A DNA stretch of 59,311 nucleotides, from positions 1 to 59,311 of the forward strand of contig JAQXZE010000041.1 in assembly GCA_029227055.1 (NCBI GenBank), in the 5' to 3' direction. The DNA is from Oscillospiraceae bacterium (GTDB taxonomy: Bacteria > Bacillota > Clostridia > Oscillospirales > Acutalibacteraceae). The translations under genes and the position numbers were made by a program. A model generated the notes under the pieces. It worked only from the letters and a program-made list of their open reading frames with translations, ran no database searches and had not been told where the DNA came from. Below are positions 40,827 to 49,921 of the stretch, piece after piece; the stretch's first letter is position 1; each line of letters starts with the position of its first letter.

Positions 40827-41345
40827 TTAATCACATTTTACGGTTTTTGCATAGCCTTTAATTTCGGGGTAAAATTCTTCGTAATCGGAAGAACTGACGC
40901 CGAAGCCTAAAATCCAAAAGCAGTCGCTAGCCTTATAGAACATTAAAATTATTGTCTGTTCTTCGCCGTCCTCGGTAGATGCATACTGCATAGACGGAAT
41001 GCCCTCAACTTCAGCTACCTCCGTAGGGTTGTCCTCACTCATCAAATCGCGGAAATACTTTGCAAATTCGAGTGCTGAATAATTGCTAAGGTCGCTCTCC
41101 TCAAAATCTATCTTCATACCGAAAATGGCGATGTTTTCGTCTCCTACAACGAATTCGTAGTCCTCGCTAACAAAGTCCATTCGAAGAAAATCGGTAGTAA
41201 GCTCCATTGATATTCCCTCAAACTCAAAGGTTTTTTTGACAGCCTTGTCGCTCGCCGCCATATCGGCAATATCCTTTACAAAATTACAAGCGCAAAGCGA
41301 TAGCGCTAAGCATAGAGCCAATAAAACAGCTAAAACTTTTTTCAT
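40827..41345 (-). CDS. Lipoprotein of unknown function
   Basis: A 172-residue secreted lipoprotein. The signal ends in the lipobox SLCAC (Cys at about residue 20). The mature part has FEFEGISMELTTDFLRMDF and FWILGFGVSSSDYEEFYPEI, a small alpha/beta domain I cannot name. I start at the second ATG (41345), 9 bp after GGGAG; an ATG three codons upstream overlaps the site. Monocistronic. Confidence 0.75.
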   Translation of the reverse strand: MKKVLAVLLALCLALSLCACNFVKDIADMAASDKAVKKTFEFEGISMELTTDFLRMDFVSEDYEFVVGDENIAIFGMKIDFEESDLSNYSALEFAKYFRDLMSEDNPTEVAEVEGIPSMQYASTEDGEEQTIILMFYKASDCFWILGFGVSSSDYEEFYPEIKGYAKTVKCD

Positions 41346-41408
41346 ATATCTCATCTCCCTAGAACGATTTTAATTGATGGTTTAGGGAAAGTCAAGACAA
41401 GAAAAAAC

Positions 41409-41888
41409 TTACCAACTTCTAACACCGTCTATGTGGATAAATCGGGCGGTTTCATAAGAGTAAGACGAAAGCGGACGGTCAAGAGCATCAAAGGTGTGAG
41501 CGGCTACTAAAATAGTAGGCGATACAGAGGTTATAACGGGCGAATGATAAAAGCCGCTAGAGTTTCCGAGCTGTACTATATCACCAATCTCGGCGTCTCG
41601 CTCTAAAACCGTATGCCCAAAGGGCCCTACAGAGCGGTTATTTACAAGAAATCTGTAAAGATAATCTACTCCCGTCCAAGAGGCTGTGCGGTCAGAGGAT
41701 GAGCGGTAAAACCACCCCGTAACAGCGGTAAAATTCATCACACCTGCCCCTGCAAAAATGCACTGAGACGCAAAGTTTGTACAGTCTCCGCCAAGCTTTT
41801 CAAAATCGTAGTATCGGGGGTTTCTATCTAGCGCCCATCTTCGCGCGTAAGCAACCGCTGTCGCCCTGTTATACGGTATTTCTCGCAT
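41409..41888 (-). CDS. Amidase_6-domain protein (putative cysteine amidase)
   Basis: A 159-residue single-domain protein of the putative amidase family (PF12671-like). YNRATAVAYARRWALDRNP is the typical start, GGDCTNFASQCIFAG carries the predicted catalytic Cys, and GDIVQLGN...HSPVI holds the likely His. These NlpC/CHAP-like domains usually sit on secreted wall hydrolases, yet this one has no signal peptide or repeats. Either it acts in the cytosol or leaves by another route. Monocistronic. Confidence 0.85.
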   Translation of the reverse strand: MREIPYNRATAVAYARRWALDRNPRYYDFEKLGGDCTNFASQCIFAGAGVMNFTAVTGWFYRSSSDRTASWTGVDYLYRFLVNNRSVGPFGHTVLERDAEIGDIVQLGNSSGFYHSPVITSVSPTILVAAHTFDALDRPLSSYSYETARFIHIDGVRSW

Positions 41889-41963
41889 AAAAAATCTCCC
41901 CTTTGTTTATTCTATGAAACAAGGGGGAGGATGTGCAGAGTAATGGTTTTGGATTATGAGGTG

Positions 41964-42608
41964 TTATTTTAGGGCTTCTACTAATTCGCGGCATTTTGCT
42001 TCAATATAATTAAAATCGTTTTGGCTGATGGCTTTTTTGTCGTTATCGTTTAATCCCATACCAACACCGCAAGCGCCGAGCCTTAGATAATCGAGCATAT
42101 TTTTACGCTTTACGCCACCTACTGCTAAAAAGCGGATATGCGAGAGCGGAGCAGAGAGAGCTTTTACATATTCTGCTCCCATCTGACTTATTGGGAACAG
42201 CTTGACAAAATCAGCTCCCGCACGGTGTGCAACGGTAGCCTCGCTGGGTGTCAGCGCTCCGGGAATGGATATAAGCCCCTGCCTTTTTGTTTCTGTTATG
42301 ACATCCGTATTTGTGTCGGGGGATATTATAAATTTACCTCCCGCCGATTTTGTAAGCTCAACTTGGCTTTTTTTCAAAACCGTACCTGTGCCGATTAACA
42401 TTCTTCCTTCAAATTGCTTTGATAAAAGGGATATACCCTCCGCAATCTCTTCGTCGGAAATTTTACCGGACGCATCGTAGGTACATTCCATTAAACGAAT
42501 GCCCCCTCGCCACATAGCTTCAGCAAGCTCTGCAAGCTTATTTGTCGGCACGCCCCTGACAATCATTATTATCTTATTTTTTAAAATGATATCAATTGTT
42601 TTATCCAT
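41964..42608 (-). CDS. eda: KDPG/KHG aldolase
   Basis: A 214-residue TIM-barrel aldolase of normal length. IMIVRGVPT at the N-terminus and the LMECTYDASG region fit the fold; RMLIGTGTVL and GGKFIISPDTN line the active site, and VKLFPISQMGAEYVKAL contains the Schiff-base Lys. It cleaves 2-keto-3-deoxy-6-phosphogluconate or hydroxyketoglutarate. I start at ATG 42608 (DKTIDIIL) with AAAGGAA upstream. No kdgK or uronate genes are adjacent. Confidence 0.9.
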   Translation of the reverse strand: MDKTIDIILKNKIIMIVRGVPTNKLAELAEAMWRGGIRLMECTYDASGKISDEEIAEGISLLSKQFEGRMLIGTGTVLKKSQVELTKSAGGKFIISPDTNTDVITETKRQGLISIPGALTPSEATVAHRAGADFVKLFPISQMGAEYVKALSAPLSHIRFLAVGGVKRKNMLDYLRLGACGVGMGLNDNDKKAISQNDFNYIEAKCRELVEALK

Positions 42609-42800
42609 AATCACAGCCGTTCCTTTCTTGTTGTTCTTTTGCGGAAAGTCTTTTGGCATCATATTTATATTTTAATGCTATGATAAAGGAAAATAAACGG
42701 AAAAAATTGCGAAACACTTTAAAAATATTGCTATAGAGGGATGTTTGTTAATGCTGTTACTTTGTTGCTTTATCCTTGACGGGATACTCTGCGCCTCTTG

Positions 42801-42882
42801 ATTTTTCGACCGCTCCGAGCGGTTGCGAAAAATCTGCGTTGCTCGAGACTACACAGTCTGCAAAGGCTATCGTGCCTTTGCA
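42801..42882. repeat. Consecutive hairpins downstream of tRNA-Gln
   Basis: ATTTTTCG-ACCGCTCCGAGCGGTT-GCGAAAAAT (42801-42833) is a near-perfect 16-bp stem, followed by AGACT/AGTCT (42846-42859) and TGCAAAGGC/GCCTTTGCA (42859-42882). This 646-bp gap between eda and the lipoprotein gene holds no convincing protein gene; long frames across it arise from the repeats and tRNA. Confidence 0.6.
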
Positions 42883-42921
42883 GCTGCTTCGACGAACCTT
42901 TTTGCCTGACGGCAAAAACTG

Positions 42922-43006
42922 TTCAAATCCCAACCTATTCCCCAGCCAAAACAAAAAAACCACCCGAAAGGGTGGTTTTGTTTTGGCTGGGGAATAGGGA
43001 TTCGAA
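42922..43006. repeat. Inverted duplication of the tRNA-Gln 3' end
   Basis: The plus strand from 42922 reads TTCAAATCCC, then CTATTCCCCAGCCAAAAC, then CCACCC; after a GAAA loop (42966-42969) the complement follows through the tRNA T-arm to about 43006. One arm is the true tRNA 3' end, the other a detached copy of T-stem, acceptor strand and CCA. The tip doubles as the tRNA terminator. Confidence 0.75.
42951..42983 (-). terminator. Terminator of tRNA-Gln
   Basis: CCACCC GAAA GGGTGG hairpin, followed on the minus strand by seven T; it starts a few bases after the tRNA CCA end. Confidence 0.85.
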
Positions 43007-43057
43007 CCCCAACAAACAGAGTCAGAGTCTGTCGTGCTACCGTTACACAATTCCCCA
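42984..43057 (-). tRNA. tRNA-Gln (anticodon CTG)
   Basis: On the minus strand TGGGGAA pairs with TTCCCCA (acceptor), with G discriminator and encoded CCA. The D-arm includes AACGGTAGC, the anticodon stem ACAGA/TCTGT encloses loop CTCTGAC with anticodon CTG, and the T-arm is GGGTTCGAATCCC. In organisms that use GatCAB this tRNA is first charged with Glu and then amidated, which connects it with the gatA/gatB operon in this window. A strong terminator follows. Confidence 0.97.
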
Positions 43058-43254
43058 ATATTTTTTTACAACAATAACATTATAACCAATTTTTCGGCGA
43101 TGTCAAGGTTTTTTTGAAATTATTTCTTCTAAAATTTTGTGAAATTTCTCTATAATATGTAATTTTATATAAAAATATATAAAATACTTTATTTTTTAAG
43201 AGAGTTGTGATATAATCCAAAATGTATGTTTATGCTTAAAAGGAGGAAAGGCGA

Positions 43255-44586
43255 ATGCGTTTGAAAAGAGTTTTGTCTGTGGCGCTGTCGGTGCTTATAG
43301 CAATTAGTCTTTGCGGTTGTGATATCTTTACCGCCGAAACAGAGCAACTCATTATGCCTCCTGCTTTAACGGGTGATATGAAGCCTATCGGCGAGGCGTT
43401 GTCTTCAAGCATTGAAGGAGAATACACCCTTAAATATCCATTGGGCGGTGCGCACCGTTCCCCCGTTATTCTAAACGATATTAACGGTGATAACATTTTC
43501 GAAGCCTTTGCCTTTTACTCTCAGAACGACGGCGAGATGGACTGTATGCACTTAAATGTTATCTGCCGAAAGGGTGAAAGATGGGAGTCTGTGTTTGACC
43601 AAAAGGTTCAGGCAGGCGGAGTTGACAGAATTGATTTTTGCGATTTAAACGGTGACGGAACCTTAGAAATAATCGTCGGTTGGACGGTTTATGCAAGCAG
43701 TGAAAAACAGCTTGCGGTATATTCTTTAGAGAACGGAGTTTTGTCTCAGCGTTTTGTGCACGAGTATGCAAACTTCATTTGCTGTGATTTAGACGGAAAC
43801 CGTGAAAACGAATTATTTATCCACCGTTTTGATGCGGTAAATTCGATAAACGAGGCGTTGCTCTTTACGCTAGAGGATGCGGGCGTTTTAGAGCTTTCGG
43901 GTTGCGGTATGGATAAGACGGCGAGAACGGCAAGTGTGCCTTTGTTATCCGTTTTGTCTGACGGTACCCCTGCTATATATATCGACGAGATCAAAGATGC
44001 AGGTATGATAACCGAGGTTATCTACTATTCAAAGGGCGCTCTTGTAAACCCGTTGCTCGAAGCCGAGAGCGGAGAAAACATAAAAACGCTTCGTGCAAAC
44101 GCTTTGCCCTCTTCCGATATAAACAACGACGAAATTATAGAAATTCCCGTATCGGAAATTATGAAGGCGTCGGAGGGTATGCAGAATGCCGAAAAGGTTT
44201 ACTATACAAAGTGGTGCTCCTTTAACGGAAAGGCGCTTACTTCAAAGCTTGTTACTCTTTTCAACACCTCTGAATACTACTTTTTGCGTGTGCCTGAAAA
44301 ATGGATTGGAAATATAGCGCTTATAAGGGATAACGAAAACCGTGTCCGTACCGTTTATGAGTATAATGCTAAAAAGAATAAGGTCGGCAAAAAGCTTGTC
44401 TACTTTGAGGCGGTGCCGATAGGAGACTTTGAGGACTTTAAGGCGGAAAACGCCCCTGCAATAGAAATTTCAAGAAACACCAAATATGTTTTTGTGGGTG
44501 AAGTGCAAAACACGAAAAGTGCTCTTGCGATAACCGAGAAAGAGCTTAAAGAAATGTTCTTCCTATACGACGGGGCACCGGTTTAA
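43255..44586 (+). CDS. VCBS/FG-GAP-like lipoprotein linked to two-component system
   Basis: A 443-residue lipoprotein: lipobox SLCGC (Cys at about residue 22), then repeated beta segments carrying calcium-loop-like DxNxDx motifs (DINGDNIFEAF, DLNGDGTLEII, DLDGNRENELF, DINNDEIIEI), the pattern of FG-GAP/VCBS propellers. It probably sits on the outer membrane face and binds a ligand or calcium. It is followed by a response regulator 26 bp downstream and then a sensor kinase, so it may be a sensory accessory. No enzyme motif was seen. Confidence 0.8.
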   Translation: MRLKRVLSVALSVLIAISLCGCDIFTAETEQLIMPPALTGDMKPIGEALSSSIEGEYTLKYPLGGAHRSPVILNDINGDNIFEAFAFYSQNDGEMDCMHLNVICRKGERWESVFDQKVQAGGVDRIDFCDLNGDGTLEIIVGWTVYASSEKQLAVYSLENGVLSQRFVHEYANFICCDLDGNRENELFIHRFDAVNSINEALLFTLEDAGVLELSGCGMDKTARTASVPLLSVLSDGTPAIYIDEIKDAGMITEVIYYSKGALVNPLLEAESGENIKTLRANALPSSDINNDEIIEIPVSEIMKASEGMQNAEKVYYTKWCSFNGKALTSKLVTLFNTSEYYFLRVPEKWIGNIALIRDNENRVRTVYEYNAKKNKVGKKLVYFEAVPIGDFEDFKAENAPAIEISRNTKYVFVGEVQNTKSALAITEKELKEMFFLYDGAPV

Positions 44587-44611
44587 TTCGGGGCTCGAAA
44601 GGAGATTTTAT

Positions 44612-45313
44612 ATGAAACGAATTTTAATTGTTGAAGACGAGGTTGCCATTCGTGAATTTGAGGCGATAAATTTAAAGAGGGTAGGCTACGAGACAGTAGA
44701 GGCAGGCTCAGGCGAAGAGGCGCTCGATATTTATGATAATGACCCGCAGGGTTTTGATATCGCCCTTTGCGATGTTATGATGCCAGGAATGGACGGCTTT
44801 GAGCTTTGCAAGGCGCTTCGTCAGAGAAGTACCGAGATCGGCATTATTATGCTCACCGCAAAATCTCAGGAGATGGATAAGATAAGCGGTCTTATGCTCG
44901 GGGCTGACGATTATATAACAAAGCCTTTTAGCCCAACAGAGCTTCTTGCCCGTGTAGACTCGCTTTACAGAAGAGTTAACAACACAAAGGCGGTTCCTGT
45001 CTCCTCGGATGAGATTAAGCTCGGAGAGTTTATACTTAATCTTCGCAGAAGAACACTTACTAAAAACGATAAAAACATTGAGCTTACTCAGGTAGAGTTT
45101 CAGATGATGGAATACTTCTTCACAAACCCCGATACCGCTTTAGGCAGAAGCGAAATCTTAAACAAAGTATGGGGAGAAAGCTATTACGGAGAAGAAAAGA
45201 TAGTGGATGTTAATATAAGGCGTCTTCGTATGAAGATAGAGGACGACGCATCGGTTCCAAAGCATCTCGTTACCGTTTGGGGTATGGGATATAAGTGGAA
45301 CACGGCACAGTAA
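44612..45313 (+). CDS. OmpR/PhoB-family response regulator
   Basis: A 233-residue regulator. The receiver domain has the acidic VEDE pocket (8-10), phosphorylatable Asp54 in CDVMMPG, Thr in MLTAKS and Lys in ITKPFSP. The C-terminal winged helix carries LTQVEFQMMEYFFTNP and VDVNIRRLRMKIEDD plus TVWGMGYKW. Transcribed with the lipoprotein upstream and its cognate kinase 39 bp downstream. Confidence 0.95.
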   Translation: MKRILIVEDEVAIREFEAINLKRVGYETVEAGSGEEALDIYDNDPQGFDIALCDVMMPGMDGFELCKALRQRSTEIGIIMLTAKSQEMDKISGLMLGADDYITKPFSPTELLARVDSLYRRVNNTKAVPVSSDEIKLGEFILNLRRRTLTKNDKNIELTQVEFQMMEYFFTNPDTALGRSEILNKVWGESYYGEEKIVDVNIRRLRMKIEDDASVPKHLVTVWGMGYKWNTAQ

Positions 45314-45351
45314 TTTAGAAAGCATCAATTTTTCAGAGAGGGGGAAATCGA

Positions 45352-46866
45352 GTGAAATTAGAGCAAAAGTTCAAAAGCATCGGCTTTAGATGGGTAATTA
45401 ACATTTTTTTGCCTGTTTTAATAATTGTAGCGGTTGTAACCGTTGCGGTTTCGATAATATACAGCTCGCTTTGCGTTGAAAGAGTTCGCGCTCTTTGTGA
45501 AGACTATACAAACGATTTTTCCTTCCTTGAAAGTGCCACTCCCGAAACATTTGAGAATATGGCGTTTGACCTGATTGAAAATTATCAGTATAAGTCAAAG
45601 CTTGAGGTGCAGATTTTAGACAGCGAGGGAAGACCTGTAGCGTCTACCACCGCTTTCAGCGATACAGATGCTGATATCCCCGATTATAAAACTGCGATAT
45701 CAACAAATAAAAACACCGCTGTTTTCAGAGGAGAAAACTCAAGCGGAGAAAAAATCCTTGCCTGTACAAACCTAGTTTTTGATATAAATGGAAACAGGAT
45801 AGGCGCATACAGATGGATAACCTCAATGGAAAAGGCAAACACGCAAATAACACAGGTGGTTTTGCTTGTAATCGGAATGGGAATGCTTGTTATAATCTTT
45901 TCCGCCGTTTCGGGTGCCTTTTTTATAAAATCAATTTTAAGACCGATAAAGGATGCAGGTAATACCGCAAGAAAAATAGCGCTCGGCGATTTTCAGTCCC
46001 GTATTGAAATCAAAAATCACGATGAAATCGGTGAGCTTTGTAACAGTATAAACTATATGGCGACGGAGCTTCGTCAGGCCGAGACAATGAAAAACGACTT
46101 TATATCCTCAGTGTCTCACGAGCTCAGAACCCCCCTTACAGCAATCAGAGGTTGGGGAGAAACGGCAAAGATGTCGGTAGGAACCGACGAGGAGCTTGTA
46201 AACAGAGGACTTGAGGTAGTGCTGAGCGAGGCTGAGCGACTTGGAAATTTAGTAGAAGAACTGCTTGATTTTTCAAGAATGCAGAGCGGAAGGCTTACAG
46301 TTAACACAAGACCGATTAATTTGTCCGAGCTTTTAAGCCTCACCGCAGATATGTATACCGAGCTTGCGCGTCAGCAGGGAATAGAGCTTTCTTATGCAAG
46401 GCCCTTAGAAACAGCAACTGTTATGGGCGACCCCGACCGCTTAAAGCAGGTTTTTGTAAATGTTATTGATAACGCGGTGAAATATACCGAAAAGGGCGGT
46501 CTTGTTCTTATAACTCAGAGCATAGAGGAAGCCTGTGTCCGTATTCTTGTAAAGGATACGGGTGTGGGAATTCCCGCTCAGGATATTGATAAGGTTAAGG
46601 AGAAATTCTTTAAATCGAATAAAACTATAAGGGGTTCGGGAATAGGTCTTGCTGTTGCCGATGAGATTATAAAACAGCATCAGGGACTTTTGTTTTTAGA
46701 AAGTACCGAGGGGGTAGGAACTACCGTTACGATAGTTTTACCGCTTTACGAGGAGGAAGCTGTTATCGAGGAAGAAACTGTCTTGCTTGAGGAATTAACT
46801 CAGGTTACAGAGCTTCCAGAAGAAGAAACACTTGATACAACCACAGATACGGAGGAAAATTCATAA
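45352..46866 (+). CDS. Sensor histidine kinase
   Basis: A 504-residue membrane kinase. Transmembrane helices near residues 14-36 and 165-188 flank an extracellular sensor domain, followed by HAMP, then the dimerisation H-box SVSHELRTPLTAIRG (phospho-His about 248), and the ATPase with VIDNAVKYT (N), KDTGVGIP (G1), FFKSNKTIRGSGIGLAVA (F/G2). A very acidic tail of about 35 residues (EEEAVIEEETVLLEE...) ends the protein. GTG start at 45352. It pairs with the response regulator upstream; the DUF1385 gene begins directly at its stop. Confidence 0.94.
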   Translation: MKLEQKFKSIGFRWVINIFLPVLIIVAVVTVAVSIIYSSLCVERVRALCEDYTNDFSFLESATPETFENMAFDLIENYQYKSKLEVQILDSEGRPVASTTAFSDTDADIPDYKTAISTNKNTAVFRGENSSGEKILACTNLVFDINGNRIGAYRWITSMEKANTQITQVVLLVIGMGMLVIIFSAVSGAFFIKSILRPIKDAGNTARKIALGDFQSRIEIKNHDEIGELCNSINYMATELRQAETMKNDFISSVSHELRTPLTAIRGWGETAKMSVGTDEELVNRGLEVVLSEAERLGNLVEELLDFSRMQSGRLTVNTRPINLSELLSLTADMYTELARQQGIELSYARPLETATVMGDPDRLKQVFVNVIDNAVKYTEKGGLVLITQSIEEACVRILVKDTGVGIPAQDIDKVKEKFFKSNKTIRGSGIGLAVADEIIKQHQGLLFLESTEGVGTTVTIVLPLYEEEAVIEEETVLLEELTQVTELPEEETLDTTTDTEENS

Positions 46867-47871
46867 ATGGGTAAATACACCGCAATAGGCGGACAGGCAC
46901 TTATAGAGGGCATTATGATGAAGAGCCCTGAAAAAACGGCGCTTTGTGTCCGCACACCTGATAAATCCATAGACACGATTTATTTAGAGGACAATTCTTT
47001 AAGAAAAAAATATAAGATTTTAAATCTTCCCATCATCAGAGGCGTTATTGCTTTTGTAGAATCAATGGTTCAGGGCTATAAGGCAATGATGATTTCTGCT
47101 GATAAGTCGGGCTTTACCGATTTAGAGGAGGAAAAGAAAAGGGAAGAAATAAAAGACGAGGATAATAAAGAGGAGAAAAAACAAAGTCCGCTTATCACCG
47201 CTGTTATGGCTATAGGAACAGTGCTAGGCGTGGTGCTTTCGGTAGTGCTCTTTATGCTTTTGCCGAGACTTGCTGTTGAAGGACTTGAAAAGCTTTTCTC
47301 TACCGCCTTTAGTACGGTTGTCCGTGCAAGTATAGAGCAGATTATCAAGCTTGCGGTTTTCGTGCTTTATGTTTACCTTGTATCCTTAATGGAGGATATA
47401 AAGCGAGTGTTTATGTATCACGGGGCAGAGCATAAAACAATTTTCTGCTATGAAAAGGGATTAGAGCTTAATATTGAAAATGTAAGAGCGCAAAAGCGGT
47501 TTCATCCTAGATGCGGTACATCCTTTATGATTTTGATGATACTTATAAGCATTATCTTTTCAACTATAGTGCAGATAATTTTTCCGTCTGTTTACAGTGT
47601 AAGATGGCTTTGGGTTGTAATTAAAATTTTGTTGGTACCTTTAACCTGCGGTGCAGGCTTTGAGGTGCTTCGTCTAACAGGCAGATTTGATAATATTGTA
47701 ACCCGAATTATCGCAGCTCCGGGCACTTGGCTTCAGAGAATTACCACTAAAGAGCCTACAGACGATATGATTGAAATCGCAATTGCGGCACTTAAGGCGT
47801 GCGAGCCCCAAAACCCAGATGTAGACAGAAGTGTAGATAAAGAGGAAAATAACGAGGCAGAAAATGGCTGA
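46867..47871 (+). CDS. DUF1385 membrane protein
   Basis: A 334-residue protein of the conserved DUF1385 family. The cytoplasmic N-terminus GGQALIEGIMMKSPEKTALCVR and the HGAEHKTIFCYEKG and HPRCGTSF motifs are diagnostic, with four or five membrane helices in between and after, and a charged loop at about 78-98. Its function is unknown but the gene is usually beside prmC in Clostridia, as here, where it overlaps prmC by 8 bp. The usual neighbour prfA is missing from this location. Confidence 0.92.
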   Translation: MGKYTAIGGQALIEGIMMKSPEKTALCVRTPDKSIDTIYLEDNSLRKKYKILNLPIIRGVIAFVESMVQGYKAMMISADKSGFTDLEEEKKREEIKDEDNKEEKKQSPLITAVMAIGTVLGVVLSVVLFMLLPRLAVEGLEKLFSTAFSTVVRASIEQIIKLAVFVLYVYLVSLMEDIKRVFMYHGAEHKTIFCYEKGLELNIENVRAQKRFHPRCGTSFMILMILISIIFSTIVQIIFPSVYSVRWLWVVIKILLVPLTCGAGFEVLRLTGRFDNIVTRIIAAPGTWLQRITTKEPTDDMIEIAIAALKACEPQNPDVDRSVDKEENNEAENG

Positions 47872-48712
47872 TACAATATTCGAAGCGTATAACAAAACTA
47901 AAAAGGAACTTCAAAAAATCGGTATAGAGGACTTTATGTTTGAAGCAAAGCAGATTATAAAGCATATAACGGGTTATTCAAATGCCGAGATTTTAAGCCG
48001 ATACAATACAAGGCTAACTGAATTTCAGCAGAATAATCTTACCGCAATATTAAAGCAACGCGCTATAAGATACCCGCTTCAGTACATACTTTGCAGTTGG
48101 GGCTTTTACGGCAGAGAGTATAGTGTGGGTCCGGGTGTTTTAATACCGAGAGCCGATACCGAAACTCTGATTGATACCGCAAAAGAGCTTATAAAGGATA
48201 AAAAATCCCCTAAAATTATAGATTTGTGTACAGGAAGCGGTTGTATAGGAATAACCTTAGCGCTAGAGCGAAAAGACGCTGAGGTTGACCTTTTAGAAAA
48301 ATATCCCGAGGCTATGCGCTATGCCTATAAGAATATAGTTGATAACGGGGCAGAAAATGTTCTGCTTTTTGAGGGAGATGTGCTAAAAGGTGATAAATCG
48401 GAAGAAAAGTATGACCTTATAGTCAGTAATCCCCCCTATATTTCGGATAGCAAAATGGAAATAATTTCGCCCGAGGTTCACTTTGAGCCTGAAACAGCCC
48501 TCAGGGGCGGTGCGGACGGACTTGATTTTTATAGAGCAATAATTGAAAACTATACAAAGTCGCTAAACGACGGCGGTAGTATTGCTTTTGAGGTAGGAAT
48601 AGGTCAGGCAGAGAGCGTTGCCGCGCTTTTAAGAGATGCGGGCTTTGTAAAAGTATCCACCGCAAAGGATTTAAACGGAACTGACAGGGTGGTTTTTGGT
48701 ACACTGAGTTAA
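47864..48712 (+). CDS. prmC: Peptide chain release factor N5-glutamine methyltransferase
   Basis: A 282-residue HemK/PrmC enzyme methylating the GGQ Gln of release factors. The N-terminal helical domain (about 1-80, YPLQYILCSWGFYG) is followed by the SAM domain with LIPRADTETLID, DLCTGSGCIGI (motif I) and the diagnostic VSNPPYIS catalytic loop. Complete and of normal length. It overlaps DUF1385 upstream and is 57 bp from recA. Confidence 0.94.
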   Translation: MADTIFEAYNKTKKELQKIGIEDFMFEAKQIIKHITGYSNAEILSRYNTRLTEFQQNNLTAILKQRAIRYPLQYILCSWGFYGREYSVGPGVLIPRADTETLIDTAKELIKDKKSPKIIDLCTGSGCIGITLALERKDAEVDLLEKYPEAMRYAYKNIVDNGAENVLLFEGDVLKGDKSEEKYDLIVSNPPYISDSKMEIISPEVHFEPETALRGGADGLDFYRAIIENYTKSLNDGGSIAFEVGIGQAESVAALLRDAGFVKVSTAKDLNGTDRVVFGTLS

Positions 48713-48769
48713 ATAGAATTAGAGTAAAGGCGAAAGGCCTTGAATTCTGATATTACGGAGGAAAGAAAA

Positions 48770-49921
48770 ATGGCAGAAAAGGTTAAGGTAACTGCAAAGA
48801 TGGCAGAAAACGAAGGAAGAGAAAAAGCGCTTGCTACCGCTATGGCGCAGATAGAAAAGCAGTACGGCAAGGGCGCCGTTATGCGCCTTGGAGAGAATGT
48901 TGCTATGTCGGTTGAGCATATAAGCACAGGATCATTAGCCCTTAATTTAGCGCTCGGTATAGGCGGTATTCCGAAGGGCAGAATTGTAGAAATTTACGGT
49001 CCTGAATCATCAGGTAAAACCACCGTTGCGCTTCACTGTGTAGCGGAGGCTCAAAAAGCAGGAGGTACTGCCGCATTTATAGATGTTGAGCACGCGCTTG
49101 ACCCTGTTTATGCATCTCACTTAGGCGTTGATATTGATAGCCTTTTGGTTTCTCAGCCCGATTCGGGCGAGCAGGCTCTCGAGATTGCCGAGGCGCTTGT
49201 ACGCTCAGGCGCTATTGATATTATTGTTATCGACTCGGTTGCAGCTCTTGTTACAAGAGCCGAAATCGAGGGCGAGATGGGAGACGCCCATGTGGGTCAG
49301 CTTGCCCGTCTTATGTCACAGGCATTAAGAAAGCTTACAGGCGCACTTTCAAAATCAAACTGCGCCGCAATATTTATAAATCAGCTTCGTGATAAAATCG
49401 GTGTAATTTACGGAAGCAGTGAAACTACTACGGGAGGCAGAGCGCTTAAGTTCTATTCGAGTGTTCGTATCGATGTAAGACGCGCTGAAACCCTCAAGGT
49501 TGACGGTGAGTCGGTAGGGGCTCGTACAAGAGCAAAGGTTGTTAAAAACAAGGTGGCTCCTCCCTTTAGAGAGGCAGAGTTTGATATCCTTTACGGCAAG
49601 GGCATTTCCCACGAGGGCGAAATCGTTGATATGGGATTAAAGCTTGAGGTATTAAAGCGTTCGGGCGCTTGGTTCTACTATGGAGAAACAAGACTCGGTC
49701 AGGGCAGAGATAATGTTAAACAGCTGTTCCTAGACAACCCCGAGTTTGCAAAAGAAATAGAAACCAAGATTATGGAAAAATATAATAAGGCGCTTAATAT
49801 GTCGGCAGAGGATGCAGAAAATGCAGAAACAGACGAGCCCAAGATTATGCCTGTAGATACTGCAGATTTACCTGCCCGTCCTCGCAAAAAGGTTGATATC
49901 GATATAGCGGTTGATGACTAA
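48770..49921 (+). CDS. recA: Recombinase A
   Basis: A 383-residue RecA. Walker [19 protein letters not shown], Walker [11 protein letters not shown], loop L1/L2 region with [10 protein letters not shown] and [13 protein letters not shown], and [15 protein letters not shown] are all present. An acidic C-terminal tail ends in [10 protein letters not shown] start at ATG 48770 (AEKVKVTAK) after ACGGAGGAAAGAAAA rather than an in-frame ATG ten codons earlier. I saw no clear LexA box upstream. The stop overlaps the recX start by 1 bp. Confidence 0.97.
   Translation: MAEKVKVTAKMAENEGREKALATAMAQIEKQYGKGAVMRLGENVAMSVEHISTGSLALNLALGIGGIPKGRIVEIYGPESSGKTTVALHCVAEAQKAGGTAAFIDVEHALDPVYASHLGVDIDSLLVSQPDSGEQALEIAEALVRSGAIDIIVIDSVAALVTRAEIEGEMGDAHVGQLARLMSQALRKLTGALSKSNCAAIFINQLRDKIGVIYGSSETTTGGRALKFYSSVRIDVRRAETLKVDGESVGARTRAKVVKNKVAPPFREAEFDILYGKGISHEGEIVDMGLKLEVLKRSGAWFYYGETRLGQGRDNVKQLFLDNPEFAKEIETKIMEKYNKALNMSAEDAENAETDEPKIMPVDTADLPARPRKKVDIDIAVDD

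Noticed and set aside
42757-43050. Leftward 97-codon frame across tRNA-Gln and the repeats
   Set aside because: It includes the whole tRNA and its inverted duplicate; composition follows the RNA structure, no ribosome binding site.
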